The notes: generated from the letters alone by a model not told the origin. A stretch of DNA of 64,000 bases from Pseudomonas guangdongensis (GCF_900105885.1 NZ_LT629780.1:1674001-1738000), one strand, 5' to 3'; counted from the stretch's first letter, positions 47,991-57,618 are shown. Numbers and translations: made by a program.

Positions 47991-49426
47991 AACTGGCCGA
48001 ACTGTGCGGCGCCGGCCGCAGCCCGGCGCTGCCGCTGGACATCGAGCTGCCGGAAGGCCGCCTGCGCCTGCTCAGCCTGTTACGCGTGCTGCCCGGCCAG
48101 CGCTACGTCGGCGAGGCCGAATGGCAGGGCCGGCGGGTGCTGGCCAAGCTGCTGGTCGGCGCCAGGGCGGCGCGCCAGCACGCCCGCGAGCGCGAGGGCG
48201 CGCGATTGCTCGGCGAGCAACGACTGGACAGCCCGGCGCTGCTCGCCGAGGGACTGAGCGGGGAGGGCGGCTGGCTGCTGTTCGAGTTTCTCGACGGCGC
48301 CGAAAGCCTAGGCGCCGCCTGGCAGGCGCTGTCCGAGCAGCCGCCGCTGTCCGCCGCCCAGGCCGCGCTGCTCGGCGAGGCCCTGCAGGCCATCGGCCGC
48401 CTGCACGCCCGCGGCCTGTGGCAGGACGACCTGCACCTGGACAACCTGCTGCGCCATGCCGGGCGCCTGCAGCTGATCGACGCCGGCGGCATCCGCGCCG
48501 CCACGCCCGGCCAGCCACTGCCGCACGCGCAGGCGCGAGACAACCTCGGGGTGTTCTTCGCCCAGTTGCCGGCCGAGCTGGACGCCCACCTCGATGCGCT
48601 GCTGGCCGACTACCGCCGCGGCAATCCGGCCCTCGCGCTGCAGGCCGCCGACCTGCGCCGGCCCATCGCCCAAGTGCGCCGCTGGCGCCTGCGCGACTAC
48701 CTGAACAAGCTCGGCCGCGACTGCTCGCTGTTTCGCGTCGAGCGCGACGCCCGTGGCCTGTGTGCCCTGCGCCGCAGCGAAGGCGCCGAACTGGATGCGC
48801 TGCTCGACGATCCGGATCGCCACATCGAACGCGGCCACCTGTTCAAGACCGGCGGCGCCGCCACCGTGGCGCGCATCGAGCTGGACGGCCGCCCGCTGCT
48901 GGTCAAGCGCTACAACATCAAGAACCCCCTGCACTGGCTCAAGCGCTGCTGGCGACCGAGTCGCGCCTGGCACAGCTGGGTCGAGGGCAACCGTCTGGAC
49001 TTCCTCGGCATCGCCACGCCGCTGCCGCTGGCGGTGCGCGAGGAGCGCCGCCTCGGCCTGCGCGGGCGCGCCTGGCTGGTTACCGAATACCTGCAGGGGC
49101 AGGATATAATCGCGCGCTTTGCGGCACTGGACGGCCGGCTGCCGGCGGAAGCCGAGCTGGTCGCCCTGGACCGGCTGTTCGCCACGCTGCTGCGCGAGCG
49201 GATCAGCCATGGCGACCTGAAGGGCCACAACATCTTCTGGCAGGACGGCCGCTGGGCGCTGATCGACCTCGACGCCATGCGCCAGCACCGTTGCCCGCGG
49301 CGCTTCGCCCGGGCCTATGCCAAAGACCGCGCACGCTTTCTGCGCAACTGGCCGGCCGATTCGGCCCTGTACCGGTTGCTCGACCAACGTTTACCGCAGG
49401 TGCCCGGCACCTGCCCGAATAGATAG
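47987..49426 (+). CDS. tandem (double) LPS kinase-like protein
   Basis: 479 residues, overlapping the preceding gene by ATGA. It contains two kinase-like units. Unit 1 (about 1-230) has RRVLAKLLVG, LWQDDLHLDNLL (D147/D148) and LQLIDAGG. Unit 2 (about 280-479) has RPLLVKRYNIKNP, ISHGDLKGHNIF (D410) and WALIDLDAMR. Both units keep a Lys, a catalytic Asp and the metal-site Asp. It corresponds in position to PA5006. Phosphorylation of core sugars is inferred from family and operon. Confidence 0.85.
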   Translation: MKLAELCGAGRSPALPLDIELPEGRLRLLSLLRVLPGQRYVGEAEWQGRRVLAKLLVGARAARQHAREREGARLLGEQRLDSPALLAEGLSGEGGWLLFEFLDGAESLGAAWQALSEQPPLSAAQAALLGEALQAIGRLHARGLWQDDLHLDNLLRHAGRLQLIDAGGIRAATPGQPLPHAQARDNLGVFFAQLPAELDAHLDALLADYRRGNPALALQAADLRRPIAQVRRWRLRDYLNKLGRDCSLFRVERDARGLCALRRSEGAELDALLDDPDRHIERGHLFKTGGAATVARIELDGRPLLVKRYNIKNPLHWLKRCWRPSRAWHSWVEGNRLDFLGIATPLPLAVREERRLGLRGRAWLVTEYLQGQDIIARFAALDGRLPAEAELVALDRLFATLLRERISHGDLKGHNIFWQDGRWALIDLDAMRQHRCPRRFARAYAKDRARFLRNWPADSALYRLLDQRLPQVPGTCPNR

Positions 49427-49438
49427 AGGGATACATCT

Positions 49439-51193
49439 GTGGCATTGACCGTCCTCGGCCTTTCCGGCGCCCTCAGCCATGACCCGTCCGCGGCCCTCTA
49501 CATCGACGGCAAGCTGATCGCCGCCGTCGAAGAAGAGCGCTTCGTGCGCGACAAGCACGCCAAGAACCGCATGCCCTACGAGTCGGCCAAGTTCTGCCTG
49601 GAGCAGGCCGGCATCAAGCCGAGCGACGTCGACGTGGTGGCGATTCCCTTCGCGCCGATCAGCCTGTTCGACAAGGCGCGCTGGCACTACGCCAAGCGCT
49701 ACGCCTACGCCCCGGACCGGGCGCTGGACGCCATCCTGTTCGGCAACCGCCGCTACTACCGCTACAAGAAGCGCATCCAGTGGTGCCTGCAGCAGCTCGG
49801 TTTCGACCTGAAGAAGGTCAAGATCGAGCCGGTCGAGCACCATCTGGCCCACGCCTCCAGCGCCTACCACTGCTCCGGCTTCAGCGAGAAGACCGCGATC
49901 ATGGGCATCGACGGCAAGGGCGAGTACGCCACCACCTTCTTCGGCTGGGGCGAGAACGGCAAGATCCACAAGATCAAGGAATTCTACGATCCGGACTCCC
50001 TCGGCGGCCTGTACGGCGCGCTCACCGAGTACCTCGGCTTCGAGATGCTCGACGGCGAGTTCAAGGTGATGGGCATGGCGCCCTACGGCGACGCGGCCAA
50101 GTACGACTTCTCGCGGCTGGCCAAGTTCGAGAACGGCGAGCTGGTGATCAACACCGAGTACGCCAACGTCATCGGCTTCCGCCGCTACAAGGAAAACGGC
50201 AAGGGCTACTACTTCTCGCCCAAGCTGATCGAGTGGCTGGGCCCGAAGCGTGAAGGCGACATCGCCGACGACCCGTACATCCACTACGCTGCCAGCATGC
50301 AGGCTCTGTTCGAAAAGCTGGCGCTGGAGATGATGGATTACTACCTCGGCGACATCATCCGCGAAACCGGCAAGATCGCCTTCGCCGGCGGCTGCGCACT
50401 GAACGTCAAGCTCAACCAGAAGATCATCGCCCGCGACGAGGTCAAGGAGCTGTTCGTGCAGCCGGCCTCGGGCGATGCCGGTACCGCGGTGGGCGCCGCC
50501 GCCTACGTGTCGGTCAAGCGCGGCGTGCCGGTGGAGAAGATGGAGCACGTCTACCTCGGCCCGGCCTACTCCAACGAGGACGTGATCGCCGCCTGCGCCC
50601 GCCACCCGAATGCGCCGAAGTGGCGCAAGATCGACGACGCGCCGGCACGCATCGCCCGGATCATGGCCGACGGCAACCCGGTGGCCTGGTTCCAGGGCCG
50701 CATGGAGTTCGGCCCGCGCGCCCTCGGCGGGCGTTCGATCATCGGCTGTCCGAGCGTGCCGGGCGTCGCCGACCGCATCAACGAGCAGATCAAGTTCCGC
50801 GAGCGCTGGAGGCCGTTCTGCCCGTCGATGCTGGACACCGTCGCCCCGCAGATGCTCAAGGTCGACCACCCGAGCCCGTTCATGACCTTCACCTTCGAAG
50901 TGAACGAGGAGTGGAAGGACCGCGTGCCGGAAGTGGTCCACGAGGACGGCACCTCGCGCGCCCAGGTGCTGGAGCGCCGCCACAACCCGCGCTGGTACGA
51001 CCTGATGCTCGAACTGGAGAAGCTCACCGGCAACGGCGTGTCGCTGAACACCTCGCTCAACCGCCGCGGCGAGCCGATGGTCTGCTCGCCCACTGACGCG
51101 CTGAACATGTTCTACGGCTCGGACCTGCAGTACCTGATCATGGAAGACATTCTGGTGGTCAAGGACGGGGTGGACGGGTATGACAACGTCTGA
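49439..51193 (+). CDS. LPS core O-carbamoyltransferase (NodU family)
   Basis: 584-residue carbamoyltransferase that would place the 7-O-carbamoyl group found on Pseudomonas inner-core heptose. Family signatures: LGLSGALSHDPSAALYIDG at the N-terminus, the metal/substrate segment EHHLAHASSAYHCSGF, GGCALNVKLNQ, and FGPRALGGRSI(I)G with LNTSLN near the C-terminus. Start is GTG with GAGGG upstream. The stop overlaps the next gene by 14 bases. PA5005 (called wapO by some) is the P. aeruginosa counterpart from memory. Confidence 0.9.
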   Translation: MALTVLGLSGALSHDPSAALYIDGKLIAAVEEERFVRDKHAKNRMPYESAKFCLEQAGIKPSDVDVVAIPFAPISLFDKARWHYAKRYAYAPDRALDAILFGNRRYYRYKKRIQWCLQQLGFDLKKVKIEPVEHHLAHASSAYHCSGFSEKTAIMGIDGKGEYATTFFGWGENGKIHKIKEFYDPDSLGGLYGALTEYLGFEMLDGEFKVMGMAPYGDAAKYDFSRLAKFENGELVINTEYANVIGFRRYKENGKGYYFSPKLIEWLGPKREGDIADDPYIHYAASMQALFEKLALEMMDYYLGDIIRETGKIAFAGGCALNVKLNQKIIARDEVKELFVQPASGDAGTAVGAAAYVSVKRGVPVEKMEHVYLGPAYSNEDVIAACARHPNAPKWRKIDDAPARIARIMADGNPVAWFQGRMEFGPRALGGRSIIGCPSVPGVADRINEQIKFRERWRPFCPSMLDTVAPQMLKVDHPSPFMTFTFEVNEEWKDRVPEVVHEDGTSRAQVLERRHNPRWYDLMLELEKLTGNGVSLNTSLNRRGEPMVCSPTDALNMFYGSDLQYLIMEDILVVKDGVDGYDNV

Positions 51194-52310
51194 GGCGCCG
51201 GATGGCGTGCAGCCCTGGGTGCTGCAGTTCTGCCACGGCTATGACGGCCCGTTCCTCGATTGCGCGCGGCAGTACGCCGCGCTCTTCGTCGGCACGCCCT
51301 ACAAGGTCTGCACCGTCTACCTGACCGGCGCGCCGAGCGATGAGGTGGTGCGTGGCTCGGCCTCGGATGAGGTGATCTTCCTCGATCACTCCAGCCGCGC
51401 GGTGCGCGGGCTCAAGCTCAAGGCCATCGCGCAGATCCGCCGGATCGCCGCCTCGCGGGACTTTCGCCTGTGCATCGCCCACCGCTTCAAGCCGATCTAT
51501 GTGGCGCTGCTGGGCACGAAGCTGCCGGTGATCGGGGTGCATCACGCCTTCGGCGACTATCGCCGCCGCTCGCGGCAGCTGTTCGCCAATTTCTTCGGCA
51601 AGCGCCTGGCCCTGCTCGGCGTGTCCAATGCGGTGCGCGACGACATGCGCGCCAGCCTGCCGGACTGGCCGGCCGAGCGCATCGAAACCCTTTACAACCG
51701 CATCGACGTGGCCGCGGTGCAGGCCGAGCAGGTCTCCCGCGAGGCGGCCCGCGAGTTCCTCGGCCTGCCGCCGGACGCCTGGGTGGTCGGCAACGTCGGC
51801 CGCCTGCATCCGGACAAGGACCAGGCCACGCTGATCCGTGGCTTTGCCCTGGCGCTGCCGCGGCTGCCGGCCGGCAGCCTGCTGGCGATCATGGGCAGGG
51901 GGCGCCTAGAGTCGTCGCTGAAGGCGCTGGCGGCGGAGCTGGGTATCGCCGAGCAGGTGCGCTTTCTCGGCCAGGTGCCGCAGGGGCGTCGTTATTTCAA
52001 GGCCTTCGACGTGTTCGCCCTGACCTCCGATCACGAGCCGTTCGGCATGGTGCTGCTGGAGGCGATGGCCGCCGGAGTACCGGCGATCTGCTCGAATTGT
52101 GGCGGCGGCAGGGAAGTGGTCGAGGGTGTCGGGCGACTGTTCACGCTGGCCGACGAGCAGGCCCTGGCGCGCGCGCTGACGCAGGCTGTGGCCGTGGCGC
52201 AGGACGGCCCGCAAATGGCCGAGGCGCTGCAGCGTTTTTCCGATCAGCGCGTACGGGCCACCTTCTGGCAGTTGCCGATGGTGCTCCGCCAATCGCTGCC
52301 GACCGATTAG
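51180..52310 (+). CDS. family 4 glycosyltransferase (outer-core, WapH-like position)
   Basis: 376-residue GT-B glycosyltransferase. The donor half contains WVVGNVGRLHPDKDQATLIR, typical of GT4, and EPFGMVLLEAMAAGVPAI with the E-x7-E motif. It starts inside the last 14 bases of the carbamoyltransferase gene. By position it equals PA5004/wapH, which adds an outer-core glucose in P. aeruginosa. The specific sugar here is not readable. Confidence 0.85.
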   Translation: MTTSEAPDGVQPWVLQFCHGYDGPFLDCARQYAALFVGTPYKVCTVYLTGAPSDEVVRGSASDEVIFLDHSSRAVRGLKLKAIAQIRRIAASRDFRLCIAHRFKPIYVALLGTKLPVIGVHHAFGDYRRRSRQLFANFFGKRLALLGVSNAVRDDMRASLPDWPAERIETLYNRIDVAAVQAEQVSREAAREFLGLPPDAWVVGNVGRLHPDKDQATLIRGFALALPRLPAGSLLAIMGRGRLESSLKALAAELGIAEQVRFLGQVPQGRRYFKAFDVFALTSDHEPFGMVLLEAMAAGVPAICSNCGGGREVVEGVGRLFTLADEQALARALTQAVAVAQDGPQMAEALQRFSDQRVRATFWQLPMVLRQSLPTD

Positions 52311-52386
52311 ACGGCTGCGATGCAGCCAGTGACGTGCGCCATGCCGCGCACCCAATGACGCAATCGAATTTCCAGGGGCATTTATC

Positions 52387-53118
52387 GTGTTCAAGGCGCT
52401 GAAGGCCACTCTGTGCAGGCGTTGGTTGCGCAAGCGCGGCTTCAAGTTGGCTGTCGATGTCCACGCCTTGCCGGGCAAGGCGCTGCTGGTGCTGGAGGAG
52501 GGGGCTTCCATCGGCGAAGTGCTTGGCGCCTTCGAGCACTTGCAGGTCGGCGCCATGAGCTATGTACGCAGCGCCTCCGAACTGCTGAATGTCGCGCGGA
52601 TCGGGCGATTCTGCTCGATCGGCAACGCCGTCGTGATCGGCCAGGAGAGGGCCGGCCATCCGCTGGACTGGGTCAGCTCGCATCCCTTCCAGTACACCGG
52701 GACGGCGTTGCACTATGCCGCCCCCGGCAAGCCGGTAGAGATCGGACATGACGTCTGGATCGGCCGCGAGGCGATGATCATGGAGGGCGTCACCGTCGGC
52801 ACGGGGGCGGTGATCGCGGCGCGTGCCGTGGTGACCCGCGACGTGCCTGCGTATGCGGTGGTCGCCGGGACGCCGGCACGCATCCTGCGTTATCGGCATC
52901 CGCCGCAGGTGATCGAGGCGCTGCTGGCGAGCGCCTGGTGGGAGCTGCCGGTCGATGTCCTGCAGAGCCTGCCGCTGAATGAGCCCGAAGCCTTTCTGAG
53001 CGCCATTGCCGCCCTGCGGGAGCCCCGACGGATGTCATGTAGACAAGTCGAAGTCAGCCGCCGAGGCTGTCGCGAGCTTCCGCTGGTACAAGCCGAGCGA
53101 GTGGGTGAAATGAAATGA
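52387..53118 (+). CDS. left-handed beta-helix O-acetyltransferase (CatB/XAT type)
   Basis: 243 residues with hexapeptide repeats typical of xenobiotic-type acetyltransferases ([49 protein letters not shown]) and the catalytic-loop segment [14 protein letters not shown] (His probable acid/base). The C-terminus beyond about 205 is non-family sequence rich in Arg. GTG start with AGGGG upstream. I do not recall it at this place in P. aeruginosa. It probably acetylates a core or O-antigen sugar. The stop overlaps the ssg start by 4 bases (ATGA). Confidence 0.82.
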   Translation: MFKALKATLCRRWLRKRGFKLAVDVHALPGKALLVLEEGASIGEVLGAFEHLQVGAMSYVRSASELLNVARIGRFCSIGNAVVIGQERAGHPLDWVSSHPFQYTGTALHYAAPGKPVEIGHDVWIGREAMIMEGVTVGTGAVIAARAVVTRDVPAYAVVAGTPARILRYRHPPQVIEALLASAWWELPVDVLQSLPLNEPEAFLSAIAALREPRRMSCRQVEVSRRGCRELPLVQAERVGEMK

Positions 53119-54071
53119 AAGTTCTGTTCCTGGTTCAGGCCGAACAGCGGGCGATCCTTGATCGCCTCTACGAAGGCATCCAGCACCACTGCGAGTGCGA
53201 CATCCGCTGGCTGGGGCGCGAAGAGCAGGCCAACCTGCGCCGTTATTTCCGCGATCATGTAGATGTGGCCCGCTACGACCGCATCCTGTTCTTCCTGCGC
53301 TTCAAGCAGGAAATCCGCCAGGTGGATTTCATCCGCAGCGTGCCGAATCTGGTGATCCTCGAACATGATGCCTACCAGAACTACATCCCCTGCAAGTACA
53401 CCGGCAGGTTCAGCGCGCACTATCGCAAGCTGCCCTGGGCGCGGGTGATCGGCTCCGGTCAGGTGGTGACCCGGCGCTTGCGCGAGGAGGGTGTGGATGC
53501 CGTCTTCGTGCCCAAGGGCTACGACCAGGCCTTGCTACGCGATCTGGAGCGCGAGCGCGATATCGAACTGGGCTTCGTCGGCAGCACCAAGAGCGTCGCC
53601 TACAGCGGGCGCAAGGCGCTGCTGGACGAGCTGGCGCAGGTGGAGAACCTAGTGGCGACCCGCACCAAGTCCGGCGAAGACTACCTCAATGCCCTCAACC
53701 GTATCCGCTTCTTCGTCAGCGCCGACGTCGGCATGGGCGAGTACATGATCAAGAACTTCGAGGCCATGGCCTGCGGCTGCGTACTGCTGGCCTACGATCA
53801 GGGCGAGGAGGAGAACCGCGCGCTGGGCTTCGTCGACATGGAGAACCTGGTGCTGTACCGGACGGTCGACGAACTGCGCGGCAAGCTGGCGCAACTGCGC
53901 GGCGATCCGGCCTGGGCGGCGCGGATCGCCGCCAGCGGCCGGGCGCTGGCCGAGTCGCGCTACAGCTTCGCGCGCATCGGCGCCCAGATCGTGCAGGCCA
54001 TGCAGGCACCCTTGCGGCCCGCCCCGGCGCCCGGCTGGTTCAGCCGGCTGCGCAATCGCCTGGGAGTCTGA
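53115..54071 (+). CDS. ssg: surface-polysaccharide glycosyltransferase Ssg
   Basis: 318-residue GT-B-like protein. [34 protein letters not shown] and the C-terminal [20 protein letters not shown] (donor-site Glu) match my memory of P. aeruginosa Ssg (PA5001), which is needed for LPS core/O-antigen and phage sensitivity. It overlaps the acetyltransferase gene by 4 bases and is followed by the next gene after 2 bases. Confidence 0.85.
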   Translation: MKVLFLVQAEQRAILDRLYEGIQHHCECDIRWLGREEQANLRRYFRDHVDVARYDRILFFLRFKQEIRQVDFIRSVPNLVILEHDAYQNYIPCKYTGRFSAHYRKLPWARVIGSGQVVTRRLREEGVDAVFVPKGYDQALLRDLERERDIELGFVGSTKSVAYSGRKALLDELAQVENLVATRTKSGEDYLNALNRIRFFVSADVGMGEYMIKNFEAMACGCVLLAYDQGEEENRALGFVDMENLVLYRTVDELRGKLAQLRGDPAWAARIAASGRALAESRYSFARIGAQIVQAMQAPLRPAPAPGWFSRLRNRLGV

Positions 54072-54073
54072 GG

Positions 54074-54946
54074 ATGACCGCGCCGCGCCTGCTGTTTCTG
54101 GTCCCCTATTTCGGCCGCTGGCCGTTCTGGATGCCGTTCTTCCTGCAGAGCTGTCGTTTCAACCCGGATGTGCAGTGGCTGTTCTTCACCGACTGCGGCA
54201 CACCGCCCGATGCGCCGGACAACGTGCGCTTTCGGGCCATGAGCTTTGCCGACTACTGCGCTCTGGTGTCCGCGCGGCTGGGCATCGACTTCCGGCCGCA
54301 GAGCCCCTACAAGCTCTGCGACCTGAAGCCGGCGCTGGGGCATGTGCATGCCGACGAGCTGGAGGGCTTCGATTTCTGGGGCTTCAGCGATATCGATCTG
54401 GTGTATGGCGATCTGCGCGGCTATTTCAGCGCCGAACGGCTGCAGCGTTTTGATCTGCTCTCCACCCATGAGCGGCGCGTCTCCGGCCATCTGTGCCTGC
54501 TGCGCAACAACGCGCGGATGCGCGAGGCCTTCATGCAGGTGCCCGGCTGGCAGGCGAAGCTGGCGTCCAGCGAGCACAACGCCTTCGACGAGGGCGCCTT
54601 CAGCCGGCTATTCATCCGCCACAAGAGCTGGCCGGCACCGTTGCGGCGACTGGCCGACGCCTGCAACCCCTGGCGGCGCTGCAGCGAGTTCGTCGAGGCC
54701 TTCAGTACGCCGAATGGCCGGGTGGCCTGGCTCGACGGCAGCTTCGATTTTCCGCGGCGTTGGATCTGGCAGCGTGGGCAGTTGCGCAACGACCGCGACG
54801 GTACGCGGCAATTCCCCTATTTCCACTTCATCGGCTGGAAGTGCGATGCCTGGCCCGCCCATGGCGAACATGAGCTGTCGGGCGATGCCGCGCTGGCCGC
54901 ACAAGATGCCTGGAGCATCACCCCCCAGGGTTTTCGAGAGGTTTGA
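54074..54946 (+). CDS. DUF6625-like putative glycosyltransferase
   Basis: 290 residues resembling a GT-A nucleotide-sugar enzyme. The N-terminus LLFLVPYFGRWPFWMPFFL leads to the aspartate pair GFSDIDLVYGDL near residue 105 that could bind a metal-nucleotide sugar, followed by SGHLCLLRNNARMREAF. The segment EHNAFDEGAFSRL (about 159-175) may hold the catalytic base. I recognise the family only as DUF6625-type. Position between Ssg and a GT2 gene suggests it adds an outer-core or capping sugar. Not expected here from P. aeruginosa. Confidence 0.75.
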   Translation: MTAPRLLFLVPYFGRWPFWMPFFLQSCRFNPDVQWLFFTDCGTPPDAPDNVRFRAMSFADYCALVSARLGIDFRPQSPYKLCDLKPALGHVHADELEGFDFWGFSDIDLVYGDLRGYFSAERLQRFDLLSTHERRVSGHLCLLRNNARMREAFMQVPGWQAKLASSEHNAFDEGAFSRLFIRHKSWPAPLRRLADACNPWRRCSEFVEAFSTPNGRVAWLDGSFDFPRRWIWQRGQLRNDRDGTRQFPYFHFIGWKCDAWPAHGEHELSGDAALAAQDAWSITPQGFREV

Positions 54947-54949
54947 ATC

Positions 54950-55708
54950 TTGATCTTTTCCAAGGACAGTGACGTCACTCTGGTGGTGACCAGTTGCGGG
55001 CGCTTCGACCTGCTCACCCGGACGCTGGCCAGCTTCGATGCCTTCAATACCACGCCGATCCGCGAAGTGTTCATCACCGAGGATTCGGGCGACAAGGCGG
55101 TGGAGGCCTGCATTCCCGAGCACTGGCGCGCGCACACCACTTTCTTCGTCAACGTGCCCCGGCTGGGGCAACTGCGCTCTATCGATCTGGCCTACTCCCA
55201 CGTCAAGACGCCGTGGATCTTCCACTGCGAGGACGACTGGGCGTTCTATCGGCCGGGCTTCATCGAGGAATCGCGGACGCTGCTGGAAGCCGATCCGCAG
55301 GCCCTGCAGGTCTGGCTGCGCAGTTTCGCCCACGATCTGGCGATTCACAGCCCGTACGTCTACCTGGGCGAGCGCCAGGTGATCCAGGGCATTCCCTGCT
55401 ATCGGGTCGGCTCGCACAAGGAGGACTGGCAGGGCTTCTCCTTCAATCCCGGATTGCGCCGTCTGGCCGACTACCAGGTGCATGCGCCCTATGCCCGGCA
55501 CGCCGGCGAGAAGGACCTGTCGCGGCTGTACGCCGACGAGCAGCGCCATGCGCTGATCCTGGAGAACGACGCCGTGCTGCATACCGGCTTCGGCGAGCAT
55601 GTCAGCGTGCCCGAGGAGCGCGCCAAGAAGGCGCGGCGCAAGAAGCACGAGCGCATGCGCCTAGTCTTGGCTTTCGTGATAGGTCTTCTGCTTGGAGTGT
55701 TTCTGTGA
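54950..55708 (+). CDS. family 2 glycosyltransferase with C-terminal membrane anchor (WapR position)
   Basis: 252 residues. GT-A fold: DVTLVVTSCGRFDLLTRTL at the start and the D-x-D-like CEDDWAFYRPGF near residue 90. The C-terminal 30 residues are a basic stretch (RAKKARRKKHERMR) followed by a single hydrophobic segment (LVLAFVIGLLLGVFL), predicting an inner-membrane tail anchor. Start is TTG with GAGAGG upstream. It directly precedes waaL with a 4-base overlap, where P. aeruginosa has wapR, the rhamnosyltransferase that prepares core for O antigen. Identity with WapR is positional inference. Confidence 0.82.
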   Translation: MIFSKDSDVTLVVTSCGRFDLLTRTLASFDAFNTTPIREVFITEDSGDKAVEACIPEHWRAHTTFFVNVPRLGQLRSIDLAYSHVKTPWIFHCEDDWAFYRPGFIEESRTLLEADPQALQVWLRSFAHDLAIHSPYVYLGERQVIQGIPCYRVGSHKEDWQGFSFNPGLRRLADYQVHAPYARHAGEKDLSRLYADEQRHALILENDAVLHTGFGEHVSVPEERAKKARRKKHERMRLVLAFVIGLLLGVFL

Positions 55709-56856
55709 GTGCCGTACAACGCCTAAAGGGATTGCATGAGCGGTTCGGCTATTTCACGCCGGCCTTGCTGATCTTCATTGCCTGCTTCCTGCTGCTACCG
55801 ACCAGCAAAATGGTCAATAACGTCTACTATGTTCTGCTGGCGTTGCCGGCCTTGGGGGTGTTGCTGGCGCACAAAGGGCGTGATGTACAGTCGTCGCCCG
55901 CGCTATGGCTGTGGGGGGCACTGTGTGCCTGGTACGTACTGATCGGTGTCCTGTCGGCGGATGGGCAGTATTTCAAGCATGTGCTCTATGTGGCCCTGTT
56001 CGTACTGCTGGTCAGTCAGCTGGCGGATCCGCAGTTGCTGCGGACCCCATTGTTCGCGCGCGGCCTTTTCTGGATTCTGGGGTTCTACGTACTGGGCTCG
56101 GCCATCGTCTATTGGATCTCTGGACGTTACGAGCCGGGCGAGCGGGTGCTCTGGCTGCCGGGCAGGATGACCGGACCGATTTATACCAGCATGTGGCTGG
56201 CATGCTGCTTCGCCCTGGCGCTGCCAGCCTGGGTAGCGCAGCGGCGCTGGGTGGAGCTGGCCGCTGCCGTGGCGTTGGCGGTGTTCTGCATGGCTTATGT
56301 GCTGCAGAGCCGATCTGGACTGGTCGGCCTGCTGGCGCTCGGCGTGCTGGTCGCTGGATGGCTGACGCTACGCCGGGCGCGTCATCTGTTGTGGCTGGGA
56401 GTCGCTGCCGTATTGCTCGGTGGACTGGTCCTGTTCGCCATACGCGAAGTACCGGAGGTATCCAGCTTGTTCGCCCGTGCCGACTCCGGCCGCTTCGAGC
56501 TGTGGCGCATCCTGGCGGGCGAGTGGCTGGAGTGTGGATTGTGGCTGGGCTGTGGCATGCAGCATGTCAGCGAGACAACCCTTTCCGGTGGAGCTCATAT
56601 CCAGCATCCCCACAATATCTTCCTGGCACTCGGCCTCTACAGCGGCCTAGTTTCTCTGCTGGTCTTCCTAGCACTGATGGCAATCGTCCTCCAGCGCGCC
56701 TGGCGGCAGCGCGATCCCTGGGGGCTGTACCTTTTGGTTGCGCTGATCGTGCTGAACTTCGATGGCAGCAAGCTGGTGGGCAACCCGGACGAGCTCTGGC
56801 TGTTGGTGCTGTTGCCGATGGCGCTAATCATCAATAGGTACGGGACTGCCATGTAG
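55705..56856 (+). CDS. waaL: O-antigen ligase WaaL
   Basis: 383-residue inner-membrane protein with about twelve helices that joins O antigen from undecaprenyl-diphosphate to lipid A-core in the periplasm. The ligase motif H303-N-x9-G (HNIFLALGLYSG) follows the long periplasmic loop. The start is GTG overlapping the previous stop (GTGA), with GGAG 8 bp upstream. The longer upstream frame is out-of-frame GT2 sequence. Last gene of the plus-strand core operon. Confidence 0.92.
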   Translation: MSAVQRLKGLHERFGYFTPALLIFIACFLLLPTSKMVNNVYYVLLALPALGVLLAHKGRDVQSSPALWLWGALCAWYVLIGVLSADGQYFKHVLYVALFVLLVSQLADPQLLRTPLFARGLFWILGFYVLGSAIVYWISGRYEPGERVLWLPGRMTGPIYTSMWLACCFALALPAWVAQRRWVELAAAVALAVFCMAYVLQSRSGLVGLLALGVLVAGWLTLRRARHLLWLGVAAVLLGGLVLFAIREVPEVSSLFARADSGRFELWRILAGEWLECGLWLGCGMQHVSETTLSGGAHIQHPHNIFLALGLYSGLVSLLVFLALMAIVLQRAWRQRDPWGLYLLVALIVLNFDGSKLVGNPDELWLLVLLPMALIINRYGTAM

Positions 56857-56886
56857 AGGATCAGTACCGGTGGGGCAGAGCGATCC

Positions 56887-57504
56887 TCAGGAGCGTTCTA
56901 CCCGTGCCGGCTTGCCGTAGTCCCACAGCTGGGTGCTGTCGAAGGCGAAGCCTTCCTTGCGCAGGTACTTGTCGAAGTGTTCGCGGTTGCGGCGGATCAG
57001 GCGTTGGCTGAGCGGCGGCCGGCGCAGTTGTAGATCGGCGATGTCGATCAGGCCGAGCAGGCCGTCCGGAGTACGAACGATATTGCCGAGGTGCAGCGAG
57101 CGGAAATACACACCGCTTGCGTGCAAGAGGCCGATGAAGGACGCGAGTTGTGGCAGCAAGGTCTGCCAGAAGCTGGCGTCGTCGCGCAACAGTTGGGAAA
57201 GGGTCTCGCCCGGCAGCGGCTGGTAGAGCACTGCGGTCCATGCCGGGTCATCCAGTCGATATAGCGCCAGTGGCTGCAGGGTCGGTATGCCGCGGGCCTG
57301 AAGAGCGTCGGCATTAGAGCAGAAACGCTGGGAGTGCGGGCGCAGCAATGCCGAGGAGAGCAGGCGCTTGCGGCGGAACAGCTTGAGCATGTTGCCGTCG
57401 CGCAGCCGGTAGACCTTGGGGCCGAAGCTGTCCTGCTCAAGGATCCGGGCACCTTCGGTCATCTCGCTCAGCATCGCCGTGGGCAAGGGGGTAAACGTCA
57501 GCAC
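56887..57504 (-). CDS. kinase-like 'toluene tolerance' family protein, probable LPS-linked pseudokinase
   Basis: 205 residues, opposite in strand to its neighbours, as I recall for PA4998. A kinase fold is suggested by KVYRLRDGNMLKLFRRK (ATP-site Lys), YQPLPGETLSQLL (hinge) and LLGLIDIADLQ (metal site). The catalytic loop is YFRSLHLGNIV: the His and Asp of the usual HxD are replaced (F134, S136), while the following Asn (N141) is kept. It may bind nucleotide without kinase activity. Start is GTG; an ATG ten codons in is an alternative. Confidence 0.75.
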   Translation of the reverse strand: MLTFTPLPTAMLSEMTEGARILEQDSFGPKVYRLRDGNMLKLFRRKRLLSSALLRPHSQRFCSNADALQARGIPTLQPLALYRLDDPAWTAVLYQPLPGETLSQLLRDDASFWQTLLPQLASFIGLLHASGVYFRSLHLGNIVRTPDGLLGLIDIADLQLRRPPLSQRLIRRNREHFDKYLRKEGFAFDSTQLWDYGKPARVERS

Positions 57505-57618
57505 GTATCGGGCGCCTCAATGATCGCAAGGCGGCATATGATGCCTGATCTCGGTGGGGCGCTGCCATGGCGGGAGGAGTGTTAAGATTGCTGTCCCCTT
57601 TTTCGGGCGAGAGCCGTC

